Shown here piece after piece: positions 33,328-42,686 of a DNA stretch of 64,000 bases (its first letter is position 1; every line of letters begins with the position of its first letter). This DNA comes from Bufo bufo (Eukaryota; Chordata; Amphibia; Anura; Bufonidae): positions 110,005,295 through 110,069,294 of the forward strand of contig NC_053397.1 of NCBI RefSeq assembly GCF_905171765.1, in the 5' to 3' direction. Position numbers and translations under genes: made by a program. The notes under the pieces are model-generated. The model saw only the letters and a list, made by a program, of their open reading frames with translations, was not told where the DNA came from and did not search any database.

Positions 33328-34970
33328 AATATTAAATCATACTTCTGATATATATGAATGCATAATATGTGGGAAACTACTACTGATGTTTTAGCCATAA
33401 TATATTTACATATATTATAAAGTATTATTTATTCTAAATATAATATATTTAAATATATTATGGCTATAAACTTGTTTATATATAAATGTTTCTGAAATGT
33501 TTCTGCCGGGATTCGAACTCCTTACCTTGTACATTAGAGGCAAGGACGTTAACCAGTACACTATACAGCTACATGTTAACCTGCACAAAAATATAAAATA
33601 AGTCTTCTGCTGAATAGGAATTTTCACTACATCAGAAACTACTATGATTTTTTGACACAGTTTAGCATTCAGCTTTATAGCAGATCCCAGCAGAAACTTT
33701 TCAGAAATTAGATTTAAATACACTGGGGTGTCCCCAAGCACGGACTTCATATGTGGGGACTCCTAAGCCGAACTAGAGTCCAGATACCCTGCCCTCTTCA
33801 GAGCAGGGGGTGCCTGGAGTTCTCCCATTGACTTCCTTTGTGCTGGGGTGCTCGGTAGAACACTGAAGCATTGCGAAATGTTCTACTCAAGCACACGAGC
33901 ACCTTGGTGCTCGATCAACACTAATGCTTGGTGGAGGTGGTGTTGCTGCCACATCCTCTGTTTGCGGGGTGGCAGATGCCACTAACTCTCCAGAGGGGGA
34001 GGAAGAGGCCGATGAGGGAGCAGGAGGAGCCTGAGATCTTTCAAGGTTTTTGAGGTGTGTACTTTACTGCAGCTCATGCTTTGCAGTCAGATCATGCAGG
34101 TGGTCATGCAGGTGGTGCTCAGGTTTAGAACATTTATGCCTCGCTTCAGACTCTGATTGCACAGCGTGCAAACTGCTCGCGTCTTGTCGTCAGCACATTG
34201 CCTGAAGAACTGCCACACCAGGGAACTCCTTGGAGCTGGCTTTAGTGTGCTCAGTCCCTGGTTCGGTGGGCACTGGCTAGCGGACGGACACCCTGCTTTT
34301 GCACCCTGCTTCTCTTTTGCTGTGCGTCTGGCGCTGTGTGACCACCACCTCTTCCTCCAAACTGCACACATCACTCGCATGACCTTTACTCCATGTGGGG
34401 TCTAGGACCTCATAATCCTCCACATCATCTTCCACACACACTTCATCCCTGCCCTCCTTGGCGGACTGCACACTGCAGAAAGCTGCAGATATTGGCACCT
34501 GTATTTTTTCATTATCAGAGACGTGCTGCAGTGGTCCTCCCATATCCACATACTGAAACATAAGTGATTGGGCATTCAATCTTTTCCACTTCTGGGGCAG
34601 GGCTAGGTGGATGGCCCATGGAAACCCTGCTAGCAGAGTCATCAATAATAGACTGCTGCATGACTTGGGGCTCAGACTGCTTTGCTGATTTGCAAGGGGG
34701 TGAGGTGAAAGACAGATGCCCATGGGCTGCAGGTGCCAACTCTGCGCTTTCATCAGGGGACCGGGTGGGAGACAATGTGAAGGAACTGGAGGCACTGTCA
34801 GCCACCCAATCTACTACCGCCTCTACTTGTTCTGGCCTCACCATTCGTACACCGGTATTCGGGCCTACAAAATAATGCTGAACGTTCTGTCGCCTACGTG
34901 CACTTGAGGAAGGTGTTTCATTTGGGCGTGTAGCTGGCACAGATCGACCACGTCCTCTCCCTGCAATAGA
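31891..34970 (-). pseudogene. BED-finger hAT transposase N-terminal and core part of hAT-A
   Basis: From the right on minus: RPEQVEAVVDWVADSASSSF near 34845-34785, an acidic linker, a BED finger at about 34220-34100 (SSLVWQFFRQCADDKTRAVC, then TLCNQSL), and after the MITE at 33072-33923 a core block LPRNFGLLTHRLICDVPTRW near 32190-32130. This continues as CEQQQAIVEFQLQHARVSRS, AEQHHFTTNEWAFIM and SVTIPLLCLLKK, a stop, then LRPMMEENVAQES at about 31930-31890. The order matches ZBED-like hAT transposases. Stops and frameshifts are numerous. The missing C-terminal part is at 21634-22165. Confidence 0.8.
33072..33923. mobile_element. hAT-type MITE carrying tRNA-like promoter boxes
   Basis: The ends tagtgttgatcgagc and gctcgatcaacacta are perfect inverted copies of 15 bases. 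They are flanked by atgcttgt (33064-33071) and atgcttgg (33924-33931), an 8-base duplication with one change. The interior has an (AT)n run at 33296-33323. On the minus strand near 33590-33505 there is a tRNA-like stretch with tagtgtactgg (matching an A box) and gagttcgaatcccgg (matching a B box) at about tRNA spacing. No reading frame is convincing. It inserted into the hAT-A transposase. Confidence 0.8.
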
Positions 34971-35094
34971 AGCTCCACCAACACCAGCAGCACCATGACC
35001 AGGGCCACGTCCCTTATTTGATGCTCTCCTAATTCTTTGAGGTCACCGAACTAACAGACAGATTAACTATATTAATTTTCCTGTCCCGTATCAA

Positions 35095-35890
35095 GTCATC
35101 ACATGTGGTCAGATGAGACCAAAGTAGAACTTTTTGGTCTAAACTTCACTCATCGTGTTTGGAATAAAAAGAAGGATGAGTTGCATCCCAAGAACACCAT
35201 CCCTACTGTGAAGCATGGAGGTGGTAACATCATGCTTTGGGGGTGCTTTTCTGCAAAGGGGACAGGACGACTGCACTGTATTAAGGACAGGATGAATGGG
35301 GCCATTTATTGTGAGATTTTGAGCAACAACCTCCTTCCCTCAGTCAGAGCATTGAAGATGGGTCGTGGCTGGGTCTTCCAACATGACAACGATCCAAAGC
35401 ACACATTCAGGATAAACAAGGAGTGGCTCCGTAAGAAGCAAATCAAGGTTCTGGATGGCCTAGCCAGTCTCCAGACCTAAATAAAACATCTTTGGAGGGA
35501 GACGAAACTCCGTGTTGCTCAGCGACAGCCCCGAAACCTGACAGATCTACAGGAGATCTGTGTGGAGGAGTGGGCCAAAATCCCTGTTGCAGTGTGTGCA
35601 AACCTGGTCAAGATCTACAGGAAACGTTTGACCTCTGTAATCGCAAACAAAGGCTTCTGTACCAAATATTAACACTGATTTTCTCAGGTGTTCAAATACT
35701 TATGTTCAGCAGTGCAAGACAAAGTAATTCTTTAAAAATCATACAATGTGATTTCCAGATTATTATTTTTTACTTCTGTCTCTCAGAGTGGGAATGCACC
35801 TACAATATGAATTTCAGACACCTCCATGATTTCTAAGTGGGAGAACTTGCAAAATCGCAGGGAGTACAAATACTTCTGTTCCTCACTGTA
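35095..35890 (+). mobile_element. Tc1-like transposon, 5'-truncated
   Basis: The right part of a Tc1 element: transposase from the first catalytic region to the natural end (35103-35673), then about 215 bases of 3' sequence finishing in a terminal repeat, gcagggagtacaaatacttc...ctcactgta near 35858-35890. The left terminal repeat and the DNA-binding domain are missing, with the break near 35095 in hAT-A subterminal sequence. Confidence 0.75.
35103..35673 (+). pseudogene. Tc1 transposase catalytic domain fragment
   Basis: The frame begins at [14 protein letters not shown] (first catalytic Asp), continues through [20 protein letters not shown] and [13 protein letters not shown] (second Asp), and is broken by a stop at 35478, just after LDGLASLQT. 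The expected catalytic region with the third residue is degraded: the usual SPDLNPIE block reads SLQT, stop, IKHLW. Downstream the same frame resumes with [20 protein letters not shown] to the natural end. Not functional. Confidence 0.85.
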
Positions 35891-36190
35891 TGTCACCCAC
35901 CGACCTAACAGACGGATTAACTATATTAATTTCGCTGTCACGTATGCAGTGCAGGTGTACCACACACCAAAAATGGGTATATGTCACCCACCGAACTAAC
36001 AGACAGAATAACTATTGTATTTTTGTGTCGGGGTACAAAGATGGTGCATTGCACCCACAAAAGATCTCTATAGTTCATCCACAGAATTAACAGCAAGATT
36101 AATTATTATATTTCTGTGTCAGGGGCGCAAAGCTGGTGTATTGCACCCACAAAAAAAATCACTATTGGTCACCCACAGAATAAATAGCCA
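35891..36190. repeat. Tandem units of about 90 bp at the hAT-A right subterminus
   Basis: Units starting tgtcacccaccgaactaaca recur at about 35889, 35980, 36066 and 36160, and a further unit lies before the Tc1 fragment at about 35040. They differ by point changes and small indels. Subterminal tandem repeats of this sort are transposase-binding sites in some hAT elements; a role here is inference. The hAT-A end (...ttcgctgaacacta) follows after a 300-base stretch without genes (36190-36504). Confidence 0.7.
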
Positions 36191-36540
36191 GATGAGATTC
36201 CTAACACTCTCCTTTACTTCAGCTGCCTGCTTCCTGTCCCTGTACTACTCAGAGCTGATGGTGCTACACGTGATCCAGCTTGTATAGAGGCTGGGTTACA
36301 AGATGCATCGGTCAATCACAGCCATGCCATTACTAGACATGGCTGTGATGGCTTCTAGCCCACAGCTTAAAAGCTTGTTGATTGGCTGCCCTGCAGCATT
36401 TCAACAAGCTTTATTAAATGCCTGAACACCGAACTCAAACCCAAATTTTTGCTGTAAAGTTTGGTACGGACCCAAACTTTGCAGTTTGGGTTCGCTGAAC
36501 ACTATAGTTTAGTCTTTGTTCATCTTAACCAACATATGGG

Positions 36541-36708
36541 ATCATTTATCAAACTAGTGTAAAGTAGAACTGGCTTAGTTGCCCATAGCAACCATTAAGA
36601 TTCCACCTTTCACTTTCCAAAGGAGCTGTCAAAAATGAAAGTTGGAGCCTGATTGGTTACTATGGGCAACTAAGCCAGTTCTACTTTACAGCAGTTTGAT
36701 TAATGACC
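36541..36708. mobile_element. Short palindromic MITE
   Basis: About 165 bases form one hairpin: tcatttatcaaact...gtaaagtagaactggcttag at the left and ctaagccagttctactttac...agtttgattaatga at the right, with ttgcccatagcaacc / ggttactatgggcaa inside. It lies in host intron DNA just outside hAT-A and 120 bases before the next exon. Non-coding. Confidence 0.8.
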
Positions 36709-36828
36709 TCAATAGTATTCAAACAGTTTAGAAAGAGTGGTATACAGTAAATGTGTAATACTGTTGTCTATGCTGTGTAGTTAAATGATAGTTTTGTTTA
36801 TAATTTTGTTTTTGTCTGTTTTATTTAG

Positions 36829-36918
36829 GCGTTTGGGGTAGTGCCTTTTCAATATTGTTTAACAGAGTTCTTGGTGTTTCCAACCAAACCAAAGGTGCCA
36901 CAATGGAAGAAGAACTAG
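36829..36918 (+). CDS. PLA2G4A: Cytosolic phospholipase A2 alpha, internal exon 2 of 4 visible
   Basis: The exon encodes GVWGSAFSILFNRVLGVS then NQTKGATMEEEL, with the first Gly and final Glu codons split after base one. It aligns to about residues 391-421 of the human enzyme, which includes the start of the lid region covering the active site. The acceptor is tttatttag, preceded by a T-rich tract (36801-36828). The donor is gtaacc, a weaker match to the consensus. The 90-base length keeps the frame. The preceding intron is 17.7 kb, almost all of it the hAT-A nest. Confidence 0.95.
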   Translation, partial: AFGVVPFQYCLTEFLVFPTKPKVPQWKKN

Positions 36919-38501
36919 GTAACCACAGTAGCATCATCTGTATCATACTGAAAAAGTGAAAATAAGTTTTACACATGTATACTGTACATATTCATATTCT
37001 AGAATTTCTACATCCAATCTGGTGTTATTCTGCATATTTTATGTCCTTTACATTTTTATGGTTTCTGTGCAGCGTGGTTTTTACAAGCCACCTTTTTGTA
37101 TGCAGTTATCATTATATTAACTACGACTGTTTACTTTTAGTTTTTAACGGAAGGCTGCACTACCTTTCTTATCTTTGGCGCAACTGTGTCAAGAAAGAAC
37201 ATGTCCTTTTGTAAGCTGCATTGGCTGTGCATTCGCAGGTTAGCTCCACTCAGTGGGGCGAAACTGCAAGTGGGTCCACAGTATTCAAATTGAAAAACCA
37301 CTGTGGTTTCTACCGCGGAATGGAACGTGGTGGATTTTGCATTTGCAAAATGTTTTTCAGCCTAAGGCTGAAAGACACATGTTCATCCAGTTCAGCCAAT
37401 AATCCTGTAAAGTTTATCGAGAGAAGGTAAAAACCCTCATGAGATAGAAGCCAATTGTGTACAATGGAAATCCACATTGCCATTCTTAAGGCTGCATTTT
37501 TTTTTTACCACACAGATTTGAAACCAGCATCAAGTAGCCTTCCTTTTTATGTTTCAGCCACAAAGGTTCTTTCTAGACACTGCAATTTTAGGTTTCCGTG
37601 CCATTGCCCTCACACTGACTCCAGAAGAGCATTTGAGACTGTCTCTTCAGCCTGTTCAATTTTTAAAGACTTACACTAGAAATCCCATATAGAACTCCAT
37701 TCAGCATGATCTTTTTTTCTCTGGTGAATTTAGGTATAAGGCTGAATTCATATTAATGTCCTGCTTTTGCAGGATACATTATGGATATTATTATTTTGAT
37801 CCATTTTAAAAAGAACATCAACAAATCCCATTGACTACTTGACTTGATAATGGATATTCTGGAGCCATTAAGCTATAGGATTTGACTGGTTTCAGTGCTG
37901 GCATATGAGAGGTTTTCAGCTGAATTTGGGATCTGGAAAAGTCTTTGCATCCTTTAGGAGTATCCTGTAGCTTCAAATGAAGTAAGAACAGATTAGGGTT
38001 AGGCTTCTGATCTAAAATGCAAATACAGTGTTATCAGGGTTAGCACTTCAGACCAAAACTCATGGGTGACAAATCAGTTCCACCAGATCTCATGTAAGGT
38101 GCTTTACTAGAAAACAAGAAGATATACTGTATGTCTCCAAACTCAATGGCCTTGTTGTAGACCCCTTATAACAAATGCTTAGCTGGGGCAGTCATAGATA
38201 CTTATTTTTCAAATAGAGTCAAATTATTTTCTAAGGATTTGTAGGGAGAAGGGAATGAATCTTAGATGTGAAAGTTGTAGGTGCCAAATAGGAGTTTCAT
38301 GTCATTAGTTCCAGTGTGAACATTGCCTTATATTTAAGGTGTTATTTGTGGCATGCTAAAAGCAACATTCTTGAATTCTAAAAATTAATATTTTTATGTG
38401 TGGATAACTGGCTGTCAAATGTATTTGCAGATGAAGCTACAGTAGGTCTTATGCAGCTACTGTCTTATAAAAGTACTGAAATCTTTTGTTTCTTCTATTA
38501 G
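36919..38501 (+). other. Intron between visible exons 2 and 3
   Basis: A 1,583-base intron with GT and AG ends. I see no transposon with clear ends, no reading frame of note and no RNA gene. It is the least invaded intron of the window and probably close to its ancestral size. Confidence 0.7.
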
Positions 38502-38567
38502 AAAACCTTAAACCAAAGCACATAGTCGACAACGATGACAGTGACGATGAACAGCAAGAACCAAAAG
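38502..38567 (+). CDS. PLA2G4A: Cytosolic phospholipase A2 alpha, internal exon 3 of 4 visible
   Basis: A 66-base exon encoding ENLKPKHIVDNDDSDDEQQE then PK, with codons split after base one at both ends. It aligns to about residues 422-446 of the human protein, a flexible acidic segment. The human protein is phosphorylated there at Ser437; the DSDDE core with that Ser is conserved. The segment is two residues shorter than the human one. The acceptor is tcttctattag and the donor gtaaca. Its small size and symmetric phase mean that it could be skipped without a frameshift. Confidence 0.93.
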
Positions 38568-39072
38568 GTAACATGTCTTGATTTGTTCCTCAATGGGCAC
38601 TCACTAAATGGCTTCACGAGGCACCAGCAATTTATTGTCTTTAGTAGTATTTAAGCAACCAATATAGACTACGGCAGACATTTATTAAGACTGGTGATTT
38701 AGATGCCAGTCTTAGTCCCTCTGCACTGCCGTTGGATTTGCCCGTGTTATGTGAAGGCACAGGACTCAACATATTTTTGGCGCTTCCTCCAGCAGGTGGC
38801 TGTTTTTGGAGCTGATTTTGAGGCAGAAATGCTCCACATTCAGCACCAGAAAAACTCAGTGTGAACTGGCCCTTATAATCAGGTTTTACTCATTGCCTCA
38901 CAAAAGTCTTGTAGGGTTTGTGATAAAAAATAGAAAAATCCAATTTTGTAGAAATCTATGATAAATATGGTTGACTGTTTCAACAATGAAAAAGCTAACA
39001 TTACTGTATTGCCAGTGCAGTCACAGCCATGGAAACAACAGAGGACCTGCTAAATATGAACTGAGTGTCTTA

Positions 39073-39524
39073 GGCTGGGTTCACACTTGAGCGTATTTGA
39101 TATGCGCGTTTAATGCGCGTTTTATGCACGTTTCTGTGCGTGTTTTTGTCCATAGTCAACGCGCGTATTACGCGCATTTGTGTGATTGACAGCAGTGATT
39201 GACAGCATCTTAGTCAGGCTAGACATTTGCCTCTCACTAGGGTGTGGCTTTTTATTGCCTGTTGCTATGTGCCAAACTGGTCACAAACGCGCAAAAGAAC
39301 ATATTTGCGCGTTCCTATGCAATCCTATGGCCGCAAACGCGAGACAAAACGCCCCAAAGAAGCTCAAGAACTTTTTTGAGCGTAGGGCGTTTTTCAGCGC
39401 GTTCAAACGTGCTGTAAAACGCTCAAGTGAGAACCAGGGCCATAGGGAAGCATTGGTTTTCATGTGTTAAGCGTTTTACAGCGCGTTTGAACGCGCTGTA
39501 AAACGCTCAAATGTGAACCCAGCT
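39073..39524. mobile_element. Harbinger-like MITE
   Basis: The ends ggctgggttcacacttgagc (left) and aaatgtgaacccagct (right) are inverted, and TTA lies on both sides (39070-39072 and 39525-39527). Inner tracts such as gcgcgttcaaacg / cgtttgaacgcgc also pair. It resembles the element at 9768-10807 in end sequence (ggctg.gttcacac) and target choice. It lies in the third visible intron. No coding sequence. Confidence 0.8.
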
Positions 39525-39574
39525 TTATTATATGAGCTTTCAGTAATATTCTTGTCTTCATATTTGTGCATGTA

Positions 39575-41166
39575 CAAACCGGATTTCCAAAAAAGTTGGG
39601 ACACTATACAAATCGTGAATAAAAACTGAATACAATGATGTGGAGGTGCCAACTTCTAATATTTTATTCAGAATAGAACATAAATCACGGAACAAAAGTT
39701 TAAACTGAGAAAATGTACCATTTTAAGGGGAAAATATGTTGAATCAAAATTTCATGGTGTCAACAAATCCCCAAAAAGTTGGGACAAGGCCATTTTCACC
39801 ACTGTGTGGCATCTCCCCTTCTTCTTACAACACTCAGACGTCTGGGGACCGAGGACACCAGTTTCTCAAGTTTAGAAATAGGAATGCTCTCCCATGCTTG
39901 TCTAATACAGGCCTCTAACTGTTCAATCGTCTTGGGCCTTCTTTGTTGCACCTTCCTCTTTATGATGCGCCAAATGTTCTCTATAGGTGAAAGATCTGGA
40001 CTGCAGACTGGCCATTTCAGTACCCGGATCCTTCTCCTACGCAGCCATGATGTTGTGATTGATGCAGAATGTGGTCTGGCATTATCTTGTTGAAAAATGC
40101 AAGGTCTTCCCTGAAAGAGATGACGTCTGGATGGGAGCATATGTTGTTCTAGAACCTGAATATATTTTTCTGCATTGATGGTGCCTTTCCAGACATGCAA
40201 GCTGCCCATGTCACACGCACTCATGCAACCCCATACCATCAGAGATGCAGGTTTCTGAACTGAGCGTTGATAACAACTTGGGTTGTCCTTGTCCTCTTTT
40301 GTCCGGATGACATGGCGTCCCAGATTTCCAAAAAGAACTTCGAATCGTGACTCATCTGACCACAGAACAGTCTTCCATTTTGCCACACTCCATTTTAAAT
40401 GATCCCTGGCCCAGTGAAAACGCCTGAGCTTGTGGATCTTGCTTAGAAATGGCTTCTTCTTTGCACTGTAGAGTTTCAGCTGGCAACGGCGGATGGCACG
40501 GTGGATTGTGTTCACTGACAATGGTTTCTGGAAGTATTCCTGATCCCATTCTGTGATTTCCTTTACAGTAGCATTCCTGTTTGTGGTGCAGTGTCGTTTA
40601 AGGGCCCGGAGATCACGGGCATCCAGTATGGTTTTACGGCCTTGACCCTTACGCACAGAGATTGTTCCAGATTCTCTGAATCTTCGGATGATGTTATGCA
40701 CAGTTGATGATGATAGATGCAAAGTCTTTGCAATTTTTCGCTGGGTAACACCTTTCTGATATTGCTCCACTATCTTTTTGCGCAACATTGTGGGAATTGG
40801 TGATCCTCTACCCATCTTGGCTTCTGAGAGACACTGCCACTCTGAGAAGCTCTTTTTATACCCAATAATGTTGCAAATTGACCTAATTAGTGTTAATTGG
40901 TCTTCCAGCTCTTCGTTATGCTCAAATTTACTTTTTCCAGCCTCTTATTGCTACTTGTCCCAACTTTTTGGGGATTTGTTGACACCGTGAAATTTTGAAT
41001 CAACGTATTTTTCCTTTAAAATGATACATTTACTCGGATTAAATGTTTGATCTGTCATCTACGTTCTATTACAAATAAAATATTGACATTTGCCATCTCC
41101 ACATCATTGCATTCAGTTTTTATTCACAATTTGTTTAGTGTCCCAACTTTTTTGGAATCCGGTCTG
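39575..41166 (-). mobile_element. Tc1-like transposon with intact transposase frame
   Basis: The terminal inverted repeats are about 210 bases long, starting caaaccggatttccaaaaaa at the left and, inverted, cagaccggattccaaaaaag at the right, flanked by TA at 39573-39574 and 41167-41168. Each arm has an outer and an inner copy of aaaaagttgggac, giving the IR/DR layout seen in Sleeping Beauty-type elements. The two arms differ at roughly one base in ten. The transposase reads on minus and is open. It sits in the PLA2G4A intron before the last visible exon, antisense to the gene. Confidence 0.95.
39796..40815 (-). CDS. Tc1 transposase, apparently intact, 339 aa
   Basis: The frame runs unbroken from MGRGSPIPTMLRKKIVEQYQ to RRRGDATQW, full length for the family. 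Residues 10-50 form a helix-turn-helix (KGVTQRKIAKTLHLSSSTVH), followed by a GRKT-type hook near residue 59 and a second DNA-binding half to about residue 115. The catalytic domain has Asp154 (LWSDESRF), Asp244 (FQQDNARPHS) and Glu279 (SPDLSPIENIW) with 34 residues between the last two, the DD34E pattern. A Gly-rich box is weakly kept (SLMVWGCMSACDMGS). Start choice follows the conserved MGRGSPI start. It acts in the nucleus on its own inverted repeats. Some residues may still be non-consensus, so activity is not shown. Confidence 0.92.
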   Translation of the reverse strand: MGRGSPIPTMLRKKIVEQYQKGVTQRKIAKTLHLSSSTVHNIIRRFRESGTISVRKGQGRKTILDARDLRALKRHCTTNRNATVKEITEWDQEYFQKPLSVNTIHRAIRRCQLKLYSAKKKPFLSKIHKLRRFHWARDHLKWSVAKWKTVLWSDESRFEVLFGNLGRHVIRTKEDKDNPSCYQRSVQKPASLMVWGCMSACDMGSLHVWKGTINAEKYIQVLEQHMLPSRRHLFQGRPCIFQQDNARPHSASITTSWLRRRRIRVLKWPVCSPDLSPIENIWRIIKRKVQQRRPKTIEQLEACIRQAWESIPISKLEKLVSSVPRRLSVVRRRGDATQW

Positions 41167-41168
41167 TA

Positions 41169-42083
41169 TTTATTATATATTTTTATATTTATTATGTTAT
41201 TATGTTTAAGGGGGCTGAAGAAACAGACATTCAGTAATTTAGACTTTTTGATCACCTTTTTTATTCCATTTTTTTGGAAGGCCTGTGTGGATTTAATAGG
41301 AAATTTTATGGGTTATTGCAGAAACATTTTAGAATAGTGAAAAGAGAATGTTCCCATTTTTTCATTTATTTTTTACACATTTTATATATTTTTTACATTT
41401 TGTTTTCAGTGCAAGCAGAGAACTTGATCACTCACATAATACATTGCAATATTTTTGTATTGCAGTGTATAATGCCTGTCAGCTTAGCACCTAATAGATG
41501 TAATATTTCTAGAAAACAATCATAACACCACAGAAGTCATAAAAATCTATTTTTTTACACATCAACAACAGCAATGTTTCAACTCGGTCCTGGTCTTCAA
41601 TAAGAACCATGGCAGGTCCGAAACCTCACTGTTGTTTATGTTAATACATGACTTCTGAAGTAGTATGATCTTCTATGAGAAATATGATGTGAGCTATCAT
41701 TTGTTAGTGCAATGTGAGCACGCTGGAGGATTGTGCTGCTGCCTCTCCATTTTTTTAATATGTGCAGTAAGTTAACACACTTTGGGGTATTGTAAGCACT
41801 GGCTGCCCTAACAACACATCAATACTCTGCAATTACGTTGTGTGGGGGACCATAAGGGAACAGTGGTCAGCAATGACATGTCTTCTAATGAGGTAAATGG
41901 CTAGGATTAAAGTTATCTCTGATCCTGGCTATTGCAGCAGGAGCCTAGCTGTATTTTATAGCTGGCTGCTGCTGCAGATGTTGTGGCAGAGTTTCTTGCC
42001 TGTGCCATCACCATCTTCTAGGTGCTCATTAGTATTTGCCTTGGCTTATTGCAATTACTACTCTTATTCTTGATTTTATTTAG
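41169..42083 (+). other. Intron sequence before visible exon 4
   Basis: A/T-rich intron DNA. A stretch at about 41550-41660 has inverted words (catcaacaacagcaatgttt and aacctcactgttgtttatg) around ggtccgaaac and may be a relic of a Penelope or SINE tail. Otherwise nothing is seen. The acceptor tgattttatttag ends at 42083. Confidence 0.5.
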
Positions 42084-42326
42084 GTAGTGAAAATACTGAA
42101 GCTGAAGAGGAATATCAAAGAAATAGTCAAGCAAGTTGGGTGCAACGCATGTTGATGGCCTTAGTTAGTGACACTGCCCTATTCAACACACGTGAGGGAA
42201 GAGCTGGCAAAGTGCACAACTTTATGCTGGGTTTAAACCTAAATACATCATATCCTTTGTCACCTTTAGCACATATGACTACCCAGGAATCTGTGGATGA
42301 TGATGAGACTGATCTTGCAGTCGCAG
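42084..42326 (+). CDS. PLA2G4A: Cytosolic phospholipase A2 alpha, internal exon 4 of 4 visible
   Basis: The exon encodes GSENTEAEEEYQRNSQASWV, then QRMLMALVSDTALFNTREGR, AGKVHNFMLGLNLNTSYPLS, PLAHMTTQESVDDDE and TDLAVA, aligning to about human residues 446-526. The PLSP motif with the Ser equivalent to human Ser505, the MAP-kinase site that raises enzyme activity, is retained. Codons are split after base one at both ends. The acceptor is tttatttag and the donor gtaact. The next exon, which would carry catalytic Asp549, is not in the window. A full-length L1 starts only 41 bases after the donor. Confidence 0.96.
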
Positions 42327-42686
42327 GTAACTAACCATTAATACTATTATCTTCTGTTTTCATTTTTTATTTTTTTTATATTGACAATTTTTATTGTTTT
42401 TCTTTTTCATAGATTTGGTCATTGCCAAAAACATAATGCAATAACATTACATAAGAAATGCCAAAGAGTAACAGTCACAAGTACAAGTAGTAGTAGAATA
42501 TGTAAAACCAGGCCGGCATGGCCCCATAAGGACAGGTTTCAAGTAAAAGTGAACATTAACACTTATTTAAATCAACAGTATGACAAAAGTACTAAGGCAC
42601 AATTAGTGTGTTGTGAGGTAGAGAGTATCTAGGGTATAAAACCCCTAGGTTTAGTTTACAGGTCTGTGGCTAGTGGGGGATGAGAG

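Larger units (their letters stand above)
20520..36504 (-). mobile_element. hAT transposon filling the intron (hAT-A)
   Basis: The ends are tagggatgagtggaccc at the left and, inverted from the right, tagtgttcagcgaaccc, agreeing at 12 of 17 positions. A perfect 8-base target duplication, tagtttag, flanks them at 20512-20519 and 36505-36512. Transposase pieces are on the minus strand: the N-terminal region at 31891-34970 and the C-terminal region at 21634-22165, in the order expected for one element. Between them lies a Penelope-like element that is itself invaded. Other insertions in hAT-A are at 21071-21633, 33072-33923 and 35095-35890. The element explains about 16 kb of the 17.7-kb intron. 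Confidence 0.88.

Noticed and set aside
33505..33590. Functional tRNA gene
   Set aside because: A and B boxes are present but no proper acceptor or anticodon stem can be formed, and the block lies inside a MITE.
42140..42334. Stand-alone small protein starting at the Met in exon 42084-42326
   Set aside because: The frame begins upstream at the splice acceptor, matches PLA2G4A from the first codon and only appears open past the donor by a few codons.
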